A stretch of 64,000 nucleotides of DNA from CAVQYV01 sp963718295 [NCBI: uncultured Methylomirabilota bacterium] (GCA_963718295.1 CAVQYV010000008.1:248001-312000); one strand, 5' to 3'. Shown: positions 8,541 to 17,786, counted from the first letter of the stretch. Notes: generated by a model from the letters alone, not told the origin. Numbers and translations are program-made.

Positions 8541-9323
8541 ATGCAGGAATCTTCGAAGGATCGGGTGAGACAGCAATATTCTCGGCAGGCCCATCTCTAT
8601 GCTACCAGCCGGACCCATGCCCTGGGAGACACCCTCCAGCTCATGGTCCGATGGGCTGAGGGCAAGGGGACGGAAAAAGTCCTGGATGTGGCCACCGGAT
8701 GTGGATTCTGCGCCTTCGCCTTGGCCCCCCGGGTGGAGAAGGTGATCGGGGTCGATCTCACCCCTGCCATGCTGAGCCAGGCCTCTCGCCTGGCGGAGAG
8801 GAGAGGCCTGACCAATATCGAATTCCAGGAGGGCGATGCGGAAGCCCTCCCCTTTCCCGATGATCATTTTGATATCATCACCTGCCGCATCTCCGCCCAT
8901 CACTTCTCCTCTCCCTTCCATTTTCTCGCCGAATCCTGGCGGGTCCTGGTCAAAGGAGGGTGTTTCCTATTGGCTGACACCTCTTCTCCGGATGAGTTGG
9001 TGGCCCGTTGGCAAAACGAGGTGGAGGTCCTCCGCGATCCCTCCCATGTTCAGAATCTCACCCCGTCCCAGTGGCGAGAGGCGATGCAAAAGGCGGGTTT
9101 CGCGATCTCGGAGTTCTCCACCGATTATCGGAGCCAGCTGGAATTTGGCGATTGGGTGAGGAGGGCGGGCTGCAGTCCGGAGACGATCGCCCACCTCCTC
9201 CAGCGATTTGAGCAGGCCCCGCCTGAGGTGAAAAAGGCCTTCCGGATTCAAGCCAGCGGGACCCAGATCCTCTTCTCCTGGCCGATCACTGCCATCAAGG
9301 CAGTCAAGCCCCAGCTTCCCTGA
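8541..9323 (+). CDS. Class I SAM-dependent methyltransferase (UbiE/COQ5-like)
   Basis: This is a 260-residue methyltransferase. SAM-binding motif I is VLDVATGCGFCA (about residues 47-58), the acidic post-I residue lies in VIGVDLT, and GDAEALPFPDDHFDIITC covers motifs II-III. This arrangement is typical of the Methyltransf_11 / UbiE group acting on small lipophilic or polyketide-like substrates. The acceptor cannot be assigned. ATG 8541 is chosen because GGGGGGAG lies 8 bp upstream; a longer frame starting at 8433 would overlap hydA. It follows the hydrogenase operon by about 75 bp and converges with the MFS gene, 13 bp away. Confidence 0.85.
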   Translation: MQESSKDRVRQQYSRQAHLYATSRTHALGDTLQLMVRWAEGKGTEKVLDVATGCGFCAFALAPRVEKVIGVDLTPAMLSQASRLAERRGLTNIEFQEGDAEALPFPDDHFDIITCRISAHHFSSPFHFLAESWRVLVKGGCFLLADTSSPDELVARWQNEVEVLRDPSHVQNLTPSQWREAMQKAGFAISEFSTDYRSQLEFGDWVRRAGCSPETIAHLLQRFEQAPPEVKKAFRIQASGTQILFSWPITAIKAVKPQLP

Positions 9324-9336
9324 ACCCCGTAAATCC

Positions 9337-10503
9337 TCAGCTTCGTCGTTGAGAGGTCATCAGGTAGCAGCAGAGGGCGAGAAGGGCGATCAGGCTACTC
9401 ACCCGAAAGACGGTGACCATCCCGAAATGATCGAAGAGGAAGCCGGTGCCGAGCCCACCAATGAGGCTTCCCAGGCCGAAAGTCAGGGCGGAGTACATCC
9501 CCTGGCTGGTGGCCCTCAAGCCCGAAGGAGTTATCTCATCCAAGATGGCCATGGAGGAAAGATAAAAGGTAGCGAAACTGACCCCATGGAGGAGTTGAAC
9601 CGAAAGGATCGCTGCCGGGCTCTTCAACACCGAGTAGAGGAACCAGCGAACTGCAATTAGTATCAAGGCAAAGGTCAGGATCCTCCGGGAAGGGAATCGC
9701 GAGGCGATCTCTTTCCAGCGGAACATGAGGACCACTTCGCTGACCACCCCCAACGCCCAGGCCCACCCCGCGAACCCTTTGCTGATCCCCAGTGCCTCCA
9801 AGTGGATGGTGAAAAAGTTGCTGTAAGCCGCCCAGCTCATCCAGGTGAGGTGGCCCACCCACAAGAAGGCCAACAGCCTCTTCTGCCTCAGCAGTTCTCT
9901 AAATTCCCTCCCAAAGCTTGCATGATGGACTTCCTTCCAGGGAAAACCTCGTCCCCAGGTGAGCCCACAAAGGAGGAAGGCGGCCAGGGCTCCATAGAGG
10001 GCAATCCGAGGAGAGTTCCAATCGATCAGTTTCCCCAAGGCAATGGCCGCCACGATGTATCCCAAAGAGCCCCAGGCCCTGAACCTCGCAAACTCGATCC
10101 CCCGCTCTTTGCCGTATTGCAAGGTGAAGGCATTGAGCAGGGGAATGAGGGGACTGCGAAAGGCACAAAGAAGCAAGGTTATGAGGAGGAGCATCCAGAA
10201 ATGATCTGTGAAGAGGAGCAGAAAGAAGGAGAGGGAAGTAGCCCAAGTAGTAAGTACAAATACCTCGTTCCTTCGCCCCCGGGCGTCGGCAAGGGCAGTC
10301 CAAAAAAAGGGGAAGGTGGCGTAGATCAGGCCGGGTAGGCCCGAGAGAAGTCCAATTTGCTTGCCGGAAAACCCTAAGTGGCGAAAATAAAGGTTGAGAT
10401 AAGGCTCAAGGACCCCTATGGCGGAAAGGTAGAAGAAATAATAGAGGGCAAGTCTTCTGCCGATTCTCACCTGGCTCAAGGCTAAACTGGCGCCAATCGA
10501 CAT
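9337..10503 (-). CDS. MFS transporter (MFS_1-like / PPP-family 12-TM permease)
   Basis: A 388-residue integral membrane protein with about twelve hydrophobic segments and no signal peptide. ADARGRRNE between TM2 and TM3 corresponds to the MFS motif A loop, and the two halves are separated by a charged loop (REFRELLRQKR). It resembles the LacY-like / 3-phenylpropionate-type permeases (MFS_1_like). The substrate is unknown. It is the last gene of the long minus-strand run that begins at galU. Confidence 0.85.
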   Translation of the reverse strand: MSIGASLALSQVRIGRRLALYYFFYLSAIGVLEPYLNLYFRHLGFSGKQIGLLSGLPGLIYATFPFFWTALADARGRRNEVFVLTTWATSLSFFLLLFTDHFWMLLLITLLLCAFRSPLIPLLNAFTLQYGKERGIEFARFRAWGSLGYIVAAIALGKLIDWNSPRIALYGALAAFLLCGLTWGRGFPWKEVHHASFGREFRELLRQKRLLAFLWVGHLTWMSWAAYSNFFTIHLEALGISKGFAGWAWALGVVSEVVLMFRWKEIASRFPSRRILTFALILIAVRWFLYSVLKSPAAILSVQLLHGVSFATFYLSSMAILDEITPSGLRATSQGMYSALTFGLGSLIGGLGTGFLFDHFGMVTVFRVSSLIALLALCCYLMTSQRRS

Positions 10504-10519
10504 GGGCAGGAGGCTGTCC

Positions 10520-10981
10520 TCATGGAGGAGCGGATAAGCCTTCCCCCAGGTTAGATCTTCTCCATCTTACTATGGTTCGGCGGGCAAGGGCATAGGCACA
10601 TCCGGCAGCGACGACTCCGAGCAGGCTGCACCCCAACAACAGAGGCGGGAAATTCTGCAGAATCCATTTCCGCTCCAGGGAAACTCCCTGAGGGAAGCCG
10701 ACTCCCTGGCCCATCAGGAATCGGCCCACAAGATAGGCAAAACCCAGCACGAAAGGGGCAAACCAGGGAAGCACCACCCAGGTCCCAGCGATGGTGGCGG
10801 CCTTGTTCAGGCGAAACAGGAATGCCAGGCCCAAGGCCAGCAGCATGTGAGCCCCATAGAAAGGCGAGAAGCTTATGAATACCCCGACTGCCACGCCTGC
10901 CGCGATCCTGTTGGGCTCGTCATTCAGTCGCAAGATCTCCCGAAGGTCGATCTTCTTTTTCTCTTCACGCCTGCCCCCCAT
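10520..10981 (-). CDS. DUF2062 membrane protein
   Basis: A 153-residue protein with three or four hydrophobic segments. After a charged N terminus (GGRREEKKK) comes the DUF2062 signature ISFSPFYGAHMLLALGLA and TWVVLPWFAPF. Family members are small inner-membrane proteins of unknown role, sometimes fused to glycosyltransferases. A longer in-frame extension to 11494 exists but is antisense shadow over thpR; the ATG at 10981 has GAGGAAAAG upstream and gives the family's normal N terminus. It lies between thpR and the MFS gene. Confidence 0.8.
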   Translation of the reverse strand: MGGRREEKKKIDLREILRLNDEPNRIAAGVAVGVFISFSPFYGAHMLLALGLAFLFRLNKAATIAGTWVVLPWFAPFVLGFAYLVGRFLMGQGVGFPQGVSLERKWILQNFPPLLLGCSLLGVVAAGCAYALARRTIVRWRRSNLGEGLSAPP

Positions 10982-11007
10982 CCTTATCTTTTCCTCTGCC
11001 TGCAGAC

Positions 11008-11595
11008 CTATTTCGAGTTGGAGCCATGAGAGGCAAGGAGGGGAAAGCTCTCCAAGATCGAATAGACGGCCCCGGTAGGATGCAATTGACTCCGCATGAG
11101 CTCGACGGTCCGGGCCTCCAGATCCCCCAACCTGCACCCTTGGAGACGGTCGACGAGACCCATCAGCTCGGCGCAGCCCTGCCTCGATCTGACCCTGCCT
11201 AAGGTGATATGCGGGCTGAAGGCCCGAGCCTCGCGGGGAAAGCCCAACTTCTCCATAGCCCGCTCCAGCCCTTCCTGCAACCGGAGGAGCCGTTCCTTTT
11301 CTCCCTCGACCCCCACCCAGATCACCCTGGGAGAGCGCGGGTTGGGAAAAGTCCCCAGGCCAGCGAGGGACAAGGATAGCGGTCTCTCCTCCGGCAATCC
11401 CTCGCGGATTGCCGCCTGGATGGAAGAAATCCTCTCCTCTCCAACCTCTCCCAGGAATTTCAGGGTCAGATGGATATTTTCCGCCTTCACCCAACTCACA
11501 TCGGCCCCGGCCCCTTTCAGGTGGGCCTCCAATTCCGCCAAGTGAGCCTTGAGCTCAGAGGGAAAGTTGATAGCGAGGAAGCAGCGAATCTCCAC
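11008..11595 (-). CDS. thpR: RNA 2',3'-cyclic phosphodiesterase (2'-5' RNA ligase family)
   Basis: A 195-residue two-histidine phosphoesterase. The two catalytic HxTx tetrapeptides are visible: HLTL at residues 42-45 and HITL near residue 130, with the family's N terminus RCFLAINFP. The enzyme opens 2',3'-cyclic phosphate ends of RNA and can reversibly join 2'-5' ends in vitro; the physiological substrate is not settled. In many bacteria thpR lies next to cinA and recA. Here one conserved gene of unknown function separates it from cinA. Confidence 0.93.
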   Translation of the reverse strand: MEIRCFLAINFPSELKAHLAELEAHLKGAGADVSWVKAENIHLTLKFLGEVGEERISSIQAAIREGLPEERPLSLSLAGLGTFPNPRSPRVIWVGVEGEKERLLRLQEGLERAMEKLGFPREARAFSPHITLGRVRSRQGCAELMGLVDRLQGCRLGDLEARTVELMRSQLHPTGAVYSILESFPLLASHGSNSK

Positions 11596-11655
11596 GTTTC
11601 AGATGTCTTTCGAATTGGGATATGCCTTCTGACCCTTGGAAAGGATCCAGGGGAT

Positions 11656-12510
11656 CTATTTCGTCCCGGCCGAGGGATCTCGCATCAACCAGGCCGGGAG
11701 ATCCTCCTCCTCCATCCCTTTGAACTTGCAGGTGTACAGGCACTTCTTGCACAATCCCTTCAGCGCGGGGACGGGCTTTTCCCCCTTGATGGACTCGATG
11801 ATGGAGATCGTCTTCTTGATGTCGGGCTCCGCTCCCTCAGACACCAATACCACCGAGCCCTCGGAGCCTCCTATGCCCCCGGCAGCAACCAGCATAGAGT
11901 CCACATTGGCCAGGATCTCCAGGGCACGGATCTCCGTGACCACGTTGGCATTGGTCAAGATGAACATCCCAAAATTGGCGCCCAGGGAGTAATCGAAGGT
12001 CTTGGCCCCCACGGCACAGACGGCATCAGGGACGGAGGGAATCAACTTCTCCAGGCCTACCGCCACGATATAGCGAAGGCCGGTAGAGGTGAGGATTCCG
12101 AGGGAATTGCCCACGGTCCCTCCATCCCAGCCAGAGGTGATCACCCCCACATTTCCCTCCGGGTCGATGGCGTTGGCTCCCTTGATGAACACGGTATGGA
12201 TGGAGAAGTCCTCCAGGGCCGCCTTGAAATCCTTCTTGACCACCTGTCCTTTCTCGAATATGACGGGAAATGGGTGCCGATCATCGGGGTTGGTGACGCA
12301 GAGAAGGCCGCAGATATTGGTCCCCGCCGTAAAGCGCTGGGGCTCGATCTTTTCCCTCAGGAGTTCCTGGGCAATGAAACCGTTCGAGGTTCCGCCTGCC
12401 AGAATGATGTAGGCCTTTTCCCTGGCGATCTTCACCTCTTCCATCTCCACCACGGCCTTGGCAATCAATCTCTTCGACTCCGATGGGGTAAGGGTGAATA
12501 CAGCCTTCAT
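11656..12510 (-). CDS. Conserved protein of unknown function with C-terminal Cys motif
   Basis: A 284-residue soluble protein I do not recognise with confidence. Visible features are a glycine-rich loop IILAGGTSNGFIAQELL near residue 40, repeated Gly/Ala-rich strands such as VGVITSGWDGGTVGNSLGIL and AAGGIGGSEGSV, and a C-terminal CKKCLYTCKF that could bind a metal or Fe-S cluster. The pattern suggests a Rossmann-like or sugar-isomerase-like fold, but this is only an impression. It has a good ribosome-binding site (GAGGAAG) before ATG 12510 and lies in the cinA-thpR interval of the housekeeping run. Confidence 0.75.
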   Translation of the reverse strand: MKAVFTLTPSESKRLIAKAVVEMEEVKIAREKAYIILAGGTSNGFIAQELLREKIEPQRFTAGTNICGLLCVTNPDDRHPFPVIFEKGQVVKKDFKAALEDFSIHTVFIKGANAIDPEGNVGVITSGWDGGTVGNSLGILTSTGLRYIVAVGLEKLIPSVPDAVCAVGAKTFDYSLGANFGMFILTNANVVTEIRALEILANVDSMLVAAGGIGGSEGSVVLVSEGAEPDIKKTISIIESIKGEKPVPALKGLCKKCLYTCKFKGMEEEDLPAWLMRDPSAGTK

Positions 12511-12685
12511 GGTCTTCCTCCTCTTTTCATGATGATATGAGAATCCTTCGGATACACAGCCTTCCAGCGGATCATAGCCAAAGGGGCCCCTTTTGCAAAG
12601 GGATTTCTTGGGCTTGGGCCAAGACCCGGAGGCGACAGGGGGGCCGGATGGATCTTTGAAGCCGTTCCGGCCTCTGCGGTCGGTC

Positions 12686-13942
12686 CTAAAAGGGAAGTCC
12701 CGTCAGGTGCCGCCTCACCAGGTCGAGGGCCATGAGGGTAGACCGACGCTTATTCGCCGATCGATCCTCAAAAAAGCGATACTCCTTGCTCGCCACCCCG
12801 CCCTCCCAGGCCAGAGCCAGATAGACCAGGCCCACCGGCTTTTCAGGGGTTCCCCCTTCGGGGCCCGCGATGCCGGTCACGGAGAGACCGAGATCGGTTC
12901 CACTCCGCTGGCGAACTCCCATCGCCATCGCTTCCGCCACCTGGGGGCTCACCGCTCCGTGCCGATCCAGCATCTGAGACGGAATGCCCAACAGCTGCTG
13001 CTTGGCCAGATTGCTATAGGAGATGATGCCCCGCTCGAAATACTGGGAGCTCCCGGGGATGTTGGTGATACGGTTGCAGAGCAGGCCGCCCGTGCACGAC
13101 TCGGCGACGGCCAGGGTCTTATGGTTGAGGTGTAGTAAAAAGCCGATGATCTCCTCCATGCTTTGCTGATCCCTGCCGTAGACCCATTCGCCCACCCGTT
13201 CCCGGATCTTGCCCTCAATCCCGGAGATCATGGCTTCGGCAGCCTCCGCCGATTCGGCCTTGGCCGTGACACGGATATGGACCTCAGATGGATAGGCCAG
13301 GAGCGCGATGGAGGGATTCCGCGAGCTCCGAAAGAGATCCCCAATCAGATCATCCACCCGGGATTCTCCGATCCCGCAAGCCTTGATGACCCTGGACTTG
13401 ATGATGGAGGCCTTTCCCGCCCGCTCCCGGAGCATGGGGATGACCTGCTGCGTCAGCATGGGCTTCATCTCGGAAGGCACCCCGGGCATCGCCACCACGG
13501 CCTTTTCCCCTCTCGCTCCCGTCCTCATGAACAGGCCGGGGGCGGTTCCTCGGGGGTTCTCCAGGATGATGGCATTCTGGGGGACCAGGGCCTGCTTCTC
13601 ATTATTGGCAGTCATGATCAATCCTCGGGAGGCAAAACGCTGCCTGATTTTTTCCAGTATCTCCTCGTTCAGGACCAGATGACGTCCCAGGACCCGGGCA
13701 AAGACGCTGCGGGTCAAATCATCCTCAGTGGGACCCAGTCCCCCCGCCGCAATCACGATGTCCGCCCTCTCCAGGGCCTGCCGCAGGGCACTCTCAATTC
13801 GTCCTTCATTATCCCCCACCACCGTCTTGAAATAGAGATCGATCCCCGCGGCGGCCAGTTGTTCGGCAATGAAGGCAGAATTGGTGTCCACGATCTGTCC
13901 CAGTAAGATCTCGGTGCCAATGATCAGGATCTCGGCAGTCAT
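12686..13942 (-). CDS. cinA: CinA-family protein (NMN deamidase / nicotinamide nucleotide amidohydrolase)
   Basis: A 418-residue two-domain protein. The N-terminal MoCF-like domain begins AEILIIGTEILLGQIVDTN and contains AGGLGPTEDDLT. The C-terminal CinA domain carries AVAESCTGGLLCNRIT with the catalytic Ser-Lys-type amidohydrolase region and LSVTGIAGPEGGTPEKPVG. Known members recycle the pyridine nucleotide by deamidating NMN, with the N-terminal domain having ADP-ribose pyrophosphatase activity in some species. It lies 3 bp after pgpA on the same strand, so the two are likely co-translated. Confidence 0.95.
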   Translation of the reverse strand: MTAEILIIGTEILLGQIVDTNSAFIAEQLAAAGIDLYFKTVVGDNEGRIESALRQALERADIVIAAGGLGPTEDDLTRSVFARVLGRHLVLNEEILEKIRQRFASRGLIMTANNEKQALVPQNAIILENPRGTAPGLFMRTGARGEKAVVAMPGVPSEMKPMLTQQVIPMLRERAGKASIIKSRVIKACGIGESRVDDLIGDLFRSSRNPSIALLAYPSEVHIRVTAKAESAEAAEAMISGIEGKIRERVGEWVYGRDQQSMEEIIGFLLHLNHKTLAVAESCTGGLLCNRITNIPGSSQYFERGIISYSNLAKQQLLGIPSQMLDRHGAVSPQVAEAMAMGVRQRSGTDLGLSVTGIAGPEGGTPEKPVGLVYLALAWEGGVASKEYRFFEDRSANKRRSTLMALDLVRRHLTGLPF

Positions 13943-13945
13943 CTC

Positions 13946-14506
13946 TCATCCCCTAATGTGGACATGTAAACCTCCTGTCAGAGAAAGGATCAGTCTCAAA
14001 ACGATATTCGCATAGAGTGCGGCAATCAGGTCATCCGCCATGACTCCCCACCCACCCTTCAGGGACTGGATGCGCCGGATGGGGGGCGGCTTGAGGATAT
14101 CGAAGAGACGAAATAGCAGGAACCCCCCCCACAGGGTCCAAGTCCCGGAGGGGAGGAAGGCGACCGAGGCCAGATAGCCAACCAGCTCATCCCAGACGAT
14201 GGGAGCAGCATCGGTTTTCCCCAGATACCTCTCCGCCTTGCCGCACAAAAGGGATCCCAGAAAGACGAAGAGAAGGAGTACAAACAAATAGCCAAGGGGA
14301 GGGATCCGGCAAAGGAAGAGCCAGTAACAGGCCAGGCCGACCAGAGTCCCGGCAGTTCCCGGAACCCGTGGAATGAAGCCGGCGAGGAAGCCGGAAGCCA
14401 AGAAGACGGTCAGGCCGGGAGAGAATCCGCTGAAGATGGCCTTTCTCTCCTGGGGCCGGATCTGTTTTTTTTGCCATTCAGACCAGGCGCTCTGCCACCA
14501 AGTCAT
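13946..14506 (-). CDS. pgpA: Phosphatidylglycerophosphatase A
   Basis: A 186-residue inner-membrane phosphatase that converts phosphatidylglycerophosphate to phosphatidylglycerol. It has the PgpA hallmarks: FIPRVPGTAGTLVG, IVWDELVGYL, FRLFDILKPPPIRR and GGWGVMADDLIAA, with several hydrophobic segments. The 5' end overlaps the rimO 3' end by 29 bp and the 3' end is 3 bp from cinA, placing it firmly in the rimO-pgpA-cinA operon that is common in Gram-negative anaerobes. Confidence 0.93.
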   Translation of the reverse strand: MTWWQSAWSEWQKKQIRPQERKAIFSGFSPGLTVFLASGFLAGFIPRVPGTAGTLVGLACYWLFLCRIPPLGYLFVLLLFVFLGSLLCGKAERYLGKTDAAPIVWDELVGYLASVAFLPSGTWTLWGGFLLFRLFDILKPPPIRRIQSLKGGWGVMADDLIAALYANIVLRLILSLTGGLHVHIRG

Positions 14507-15839
14507 AGGTATCGGCCCCGACGATCTTCATCTCCTCGAATTCCCCCGGGCTCCCCCCAATTCCTCTTACATAGACCACCCCGTCGACCTCCGGCGCCTG
14601 CCGGCTCATCCTTCCTCTGGTCCTGGGGTCTCCCAAGGAGGCGCTCTGATCGATCAGGATCCTTTGCCTGCTCCCCACCAGCCTCCGATTCTTTTCCCGG
14701 GAGATTCCCGCCTGGAGATCCATGACCTGCCCCAGCCTCTCCTCCTTGACCCTTTCAGGCACCTGCCCTCTCCTCCGGGCGGCCGGAGTCCCTTCCTCCC
14801 TCGAGTAAGCAAAGGCCCCCAGGTGGTCGAATTGGGCCCTGTGAATGAAATCGAGGAGGGCAAAGAACTGGCTTTGATCTTCTCCCGGAAATCCCACCAT
14901 GACCGTGGTGCGCAGACTGAGGTGAGGAATGGCAGACCGCAGCCGTTCGATCAGGCTCCAGATCTGTACCGAGGTGATCCCCCGATTCATAGCCTTCAGA
15001 ATCCGGTCATCGATGTGCTGGAGGGGAAGATCCAAATAGGGGCAGATCTTCGGTTCGGTGGCCAGTGCCCGGACGATCTCATCCGGCACATGGGCCGGAT
15101 GCAAGTAAAGCAACCGGATCCACTCCAGGCCTTCGATGGCAGAGAGTCCTTCCAGGAGGCTCATCAGGGTGGCCGGTGGGGCCAGATCCTTGCCATACTC
15201 GCCCAAATCCTGTGCTACGAGAATCAGCTCTTTGACCCCTCCCCTCGCCAACCCCTCCGCCTCCCGGACCAAGGAATTCAGAGGTCGACTCCGGAGCTCC
15301 CCCCGAATCGACGGGATCACACAGTAAGCACAGTGATTGCGACAGCCCTCTGAGACCTTCAGGTAGGCATAATGGGGAGGGGTAGAGAGCAGGCGGGGGA
15401 AGGCCTCCTCCGGGTCGCCGTCCAACGGGGATCGCCGATGCCCGGACCAATCCCTCTGATCCGCAAGGAGCGCAGCAGAGACCTCCAGGACCCTTGGGAT
15501 CTGGCCCACCCCGACCCAGGCATCCACCTCCGGGATCTGGGCTGCCAACTCGTGGCCGAAGCGCTGAGGCAGGCAGCCTACCACCACCAGGGCCTTACAG
15601 CGGCCCTCTTCTTTGTAGCGGGCCATCTCCAAAACGGACTCAATGGATTCCTCCTGGGCAGACCGGACAAAGGCGCAGGTATTGACCAAAACCAGGTCTG
15701 CCTGCTCGGCATGGGGAGTGATTTCATATCCGGCGGCCTTCAGTGTTCCCAGTATCCTCTCGGAATCGACCAGATTCTTGGAACAGCCCAGGCTGACCAT
15801 CCCTGCTCTAAGAGCCTGGGCTCTGGGTCTGGGTGGCAT
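14478..15839 (-). CDS. rimO: Ribosomal protein S12 methylthiotransferase
   Basis: A 453-residue radical SAM methylthiotransferase that modifies an aspartate of ribosomal protein S12. The N-terminal UPF0004 domain has three cluster cysteines (SLGCSKN C19, NTCAF C55, GCLPQR C89). The radical SAM motif is CRNHCAYC (C166, C170, C173), and a TRAM-like domain closes the protein. A longer frame to 15893 exists, but ATG 15839 has GAGGGGAA upstream and overlaps the TAA of the preceding gene, which is typical of coupling. Confidence 0.95.
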   Translation of the reverse strand: MPPRPRAQALRAGMVSLGCSKNLVDSERILGTLKAAGYEITPHAEQADLVLVNTCAFVRSAQEESIESVLEMARYKEEGRCKALVVVGCLPQRFGHELAAQIPEVDAWVGVGQIPRVLEVSAALLADQRDWSGHRRSPLDGDPEEAFPRLLSTPPHYAYLKVSEGCRNHCAYCVIPSIRGELRSRPLNSLVREAEGLARGGVKELILVAQDLGEYGKDLAPPATLMSLLEGLSAIEGLEWIRLLYLHPAHVPDEIVRALATEPKICPYLDLPLQHIDDRILKAMNRGITSVQIWSLIERLRSAIPHLSLRTTVMVGFPGEDQSQFFALLDFIHRAQFDHLGAFAYSREEGTPAARRRGQVPERVKEERLGQVMDLQAGISREKNRRLVGSRQRILIDQSASLGDPRTRGRMSRQAPEVDGVVYVRGIGGSPGEFEEMKIVGADTYDLVAERLV

Positions 15840-16243
15840 TAATTTCCCCTCACCAGGTACCGGTAGCTCTTCATGCCCAAGGGGGGATGCCACCAGAAAT
15901 TCTCGTCGCTGTTGATACCCATCAATCCGATCTCGATGACCTGGACGGCCATCCTCTGACTTGCCTCATCGTAGGGTTCCACGATCAGGGTCACATTGCT
16001 TCGATGCCAGCCACTGATATTCTGGATCTTTCCCCAACAGGTCGATTCCCAAGGGCTATATTTGTCGGTGATGACGAAGAACTCTTCGTACCGCCTGATG
16101 ATAACGTCATCGGCCACAGCGACACAGGAGAGGCAAAGGATGAAAAGGAGAGGGCCCGCCACAATTTTCGCCTTCGAGGCCCACCTGCGGGAAGAAATCT
16201 CGGCCCCTGGCGAGGGAGATCGATTACGCCCCTTTGGCATCAT
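15839..16243 (-). CDS. Small exported protein of unknown function
   Basis: A 134-residue protein with a hydrophobic leader (KIVAGPLLFILCLSCVAVA) and a likely cut before DDVI, so it is probably periplasmic. The mature part of about 90 residues has beta-rich character (GKIQNISGWHRSNVTLIVEPYD), reminiscent of FxLYD-type small domains, but without a clear family call. ATGs at 16243 and 16240 are adjacent. The 5' end overlaps the acyl-CoA ligase gene by 20 bp and the stop overlaps the rimO start, so it belongs to that operon. Confidence 0.65.
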   Translation of the reverse strand: MMPKGRNRSPSPGAEISSRRWASKAKIVAGPLLFILCLSCVAVADDVIIRRYEEFFVITDKYSPWESTCWGKIQNISGWHRSNVTLIVEPYDEASQRMAVQVIEIGLMGINSDENFWWHPPLGMKSYRYLVRGN

Positions 16244-17786
16244 CTCTCAGTTCCCGCTTCAGGACCTTTCCTGTGGGCGTCATGGGAAGGGACTCGCGAA
16301 ATTCCACCACCCGGGGCACCTTGTATCGGGCCAGACGCTCCATGCAATACCGTTTGATCTCCTTCTCGTCCGCCTGCATCCCTTCCTTCAGCACCACAAA
16401 GGCCTTCGGAACCTCTCCCCGGTGGCGATCCGTTATTGCGACCACGGCCGCCTCCGCCACTTTGGGATGGGAATAGAGCACTTCCTCGACCTCTCGGGGA
16501 TAGACATTGCAGCCGCGCACGATGAGCATATCCTTTTTGCGGTCCACGATGTAAACATAGCCGTCCTGGTCGATCTTCCCCATATCTCCGGTGAAGAGCC
16601 ATCCTCCCCGGATGGCCTGAGCGGAAGAGCCAGGCTGATTCCAGTAGCCGGACATCACATTGTCACCCCGCACGATCAGCTCTCCCACCTCTCCGGCTGC
16701 GAGCTCGCGCTCTTCCCCATTGACCACCTTCACTTCGACTCCCGGCAGGGGCAACCCAACCGAGCCCGCCTTCCTTTCTCCCTGGAGGGGATTGACCGAG
16801 ACAACCGGGGAAGCTTCCGAGAGGCCGTATCCCTCTAATAGGGGGCGCCGGAAGAGCTTTTCGAATTTGTGAAAAACCTCCGTGGATAGGGGGGCACCCC
16901 CGGAGACGTAGAGCCTCACCGGGTTCAGCCAACGGGCCAGGAATGAGATCTTCGCCTGGGCCATCACATTGTAAAGGGTCGGCACGGCCACAAAGATGGA
17001 AATCCGGTAGCGGGCGATGGCATGCCGGATGTCCCTCCGATTCACCGACTCCAGCAGAACCGTGAGACAGCCCACGTAGATGGGCAAGATCATACAGACA
17101 GTGGCGGTGAAGGAATGAAAGAGGGGCAGGAAAAGAAGGAAACGGTCCTTGGCAAAGATCTCCAGTGCCTTCATGCAAGAGCAAACATTATAGATCAAGT
17201 TCCGGTTGGATAGCATGGCCCCCTTGGGCCTACCCGTCGTCCCCGAGGTGTAAATGATCACTGCCAAATCAGATGGATTCCTTCTCCTCTCTTTTCCTTT
17301 ATCGGTAAGGGCAGCCCCCATGAGCGAGGAGAAGGGGATTGAGCCCTCCCCCAAGTCCTGGTCTTCATCTGCCACCAGAGCGATATGCTTCAGGCTGCTC
17401 AATTCCCCGCGATAGGGGAGGACGGAGCGGGCGGAGGAGGAGGTGGTGATCAGAGTGTGCACCTGGCAGTCGGAGAGAATGTAGCTTAATTCCGAGCCTG
17501 TCAGGAAGTTATTGACGGGGACCACCACCCCCCCGATCCAATTGATGGCATAATAACTATAGATATACTCGGGGCAGTTGGGCAACAAGATGGCCACCCG
17601 TTCGCCCGGCCTGACCCCAAGATCCAAGAGTCCCTTGGCGACGGATCTGACTCGCTCCCAGAGCGCAGCATAGGAGATCTTCTCCCCTTTCCATACCACG
17701 CCGGTCCGAGTGGGATACTTCTTCGCCGTTCTCTCCAAGCTCTCCGCTATCGTGATCTCATCATCGAAGGCATAGTTTGGACTCAA
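16224..17786 (-). CDS. Long-chain acyl-CoA synthetase (AMP-binding family)
   Basis: A 520-residue adenylate-forming enzyme. The P-loop-like motif IIYTSGTTGRPKG spans residues 177-189; YGLSEASPV and TGDMGKIDQDGYVYIVDR are the A5 and A7 motifs. The C-terminal lysine lies in PMTPTGKVLKREL. It should activate a fatty acid to its CoA thioester through an acyl-adenylate. The start is TTG at 17786, supported by GGAAAGGAGGGG immediately upstream. It sits between lolA and a small exported protein in the galU-to-MFS gene run. Confidence 0.92.
   Translation of the reverse strand: MSPNYAFDDEITIAESLERTAKKYPTRTGVVWKGEKISYAALWERVRSVAKGLLDLGVRPGERVAILLPNCPEYIYSYYAINWIGGVVVPVNNFLTGSELSYILSDCQVHTLITTSSSARSVLPYRGELSSLKHIALVADEDQDLGEGSIPFSSLMGAALTDKGKERRRNPSDLAVIIYTSGTTGRPKGAMLSNRNLIYNVCSCMKALEIFAKDRFLLFLPLFHSFTATVCMILPIYVGCLTVLLESVNRRDIRHAIARYRISIFVAVPTLYNVMAQAKISFLARWLNPVRLYVSGGAPLSTEVFHKFEKLFRRPLLEGYGLSEASPVVSVNPLQGERKAGSVGLPLPGVEVKVVNGEERELAAGEVGELIVRGDNVMSGYWNQPGSSAQAIRGGWLFTGDMGKIDQDGYVYIVDRKKDMLIVRGCNVYPREVEEVLYSHPKVAEAAVVAITDRHRGEVPKAFVVLKEGMQADEKEIKRYCMERLARYKVPRVVEFRESLPMTPTGKVLKRELRDDAKGA

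Noticed and set aside
10982-11494. N-terminal extension of the DUF2062 protein
   Set aside because: The extension is a shifted-frame reading of thpR; the internal ATG with a ribosome-binding site gives the usual family length.
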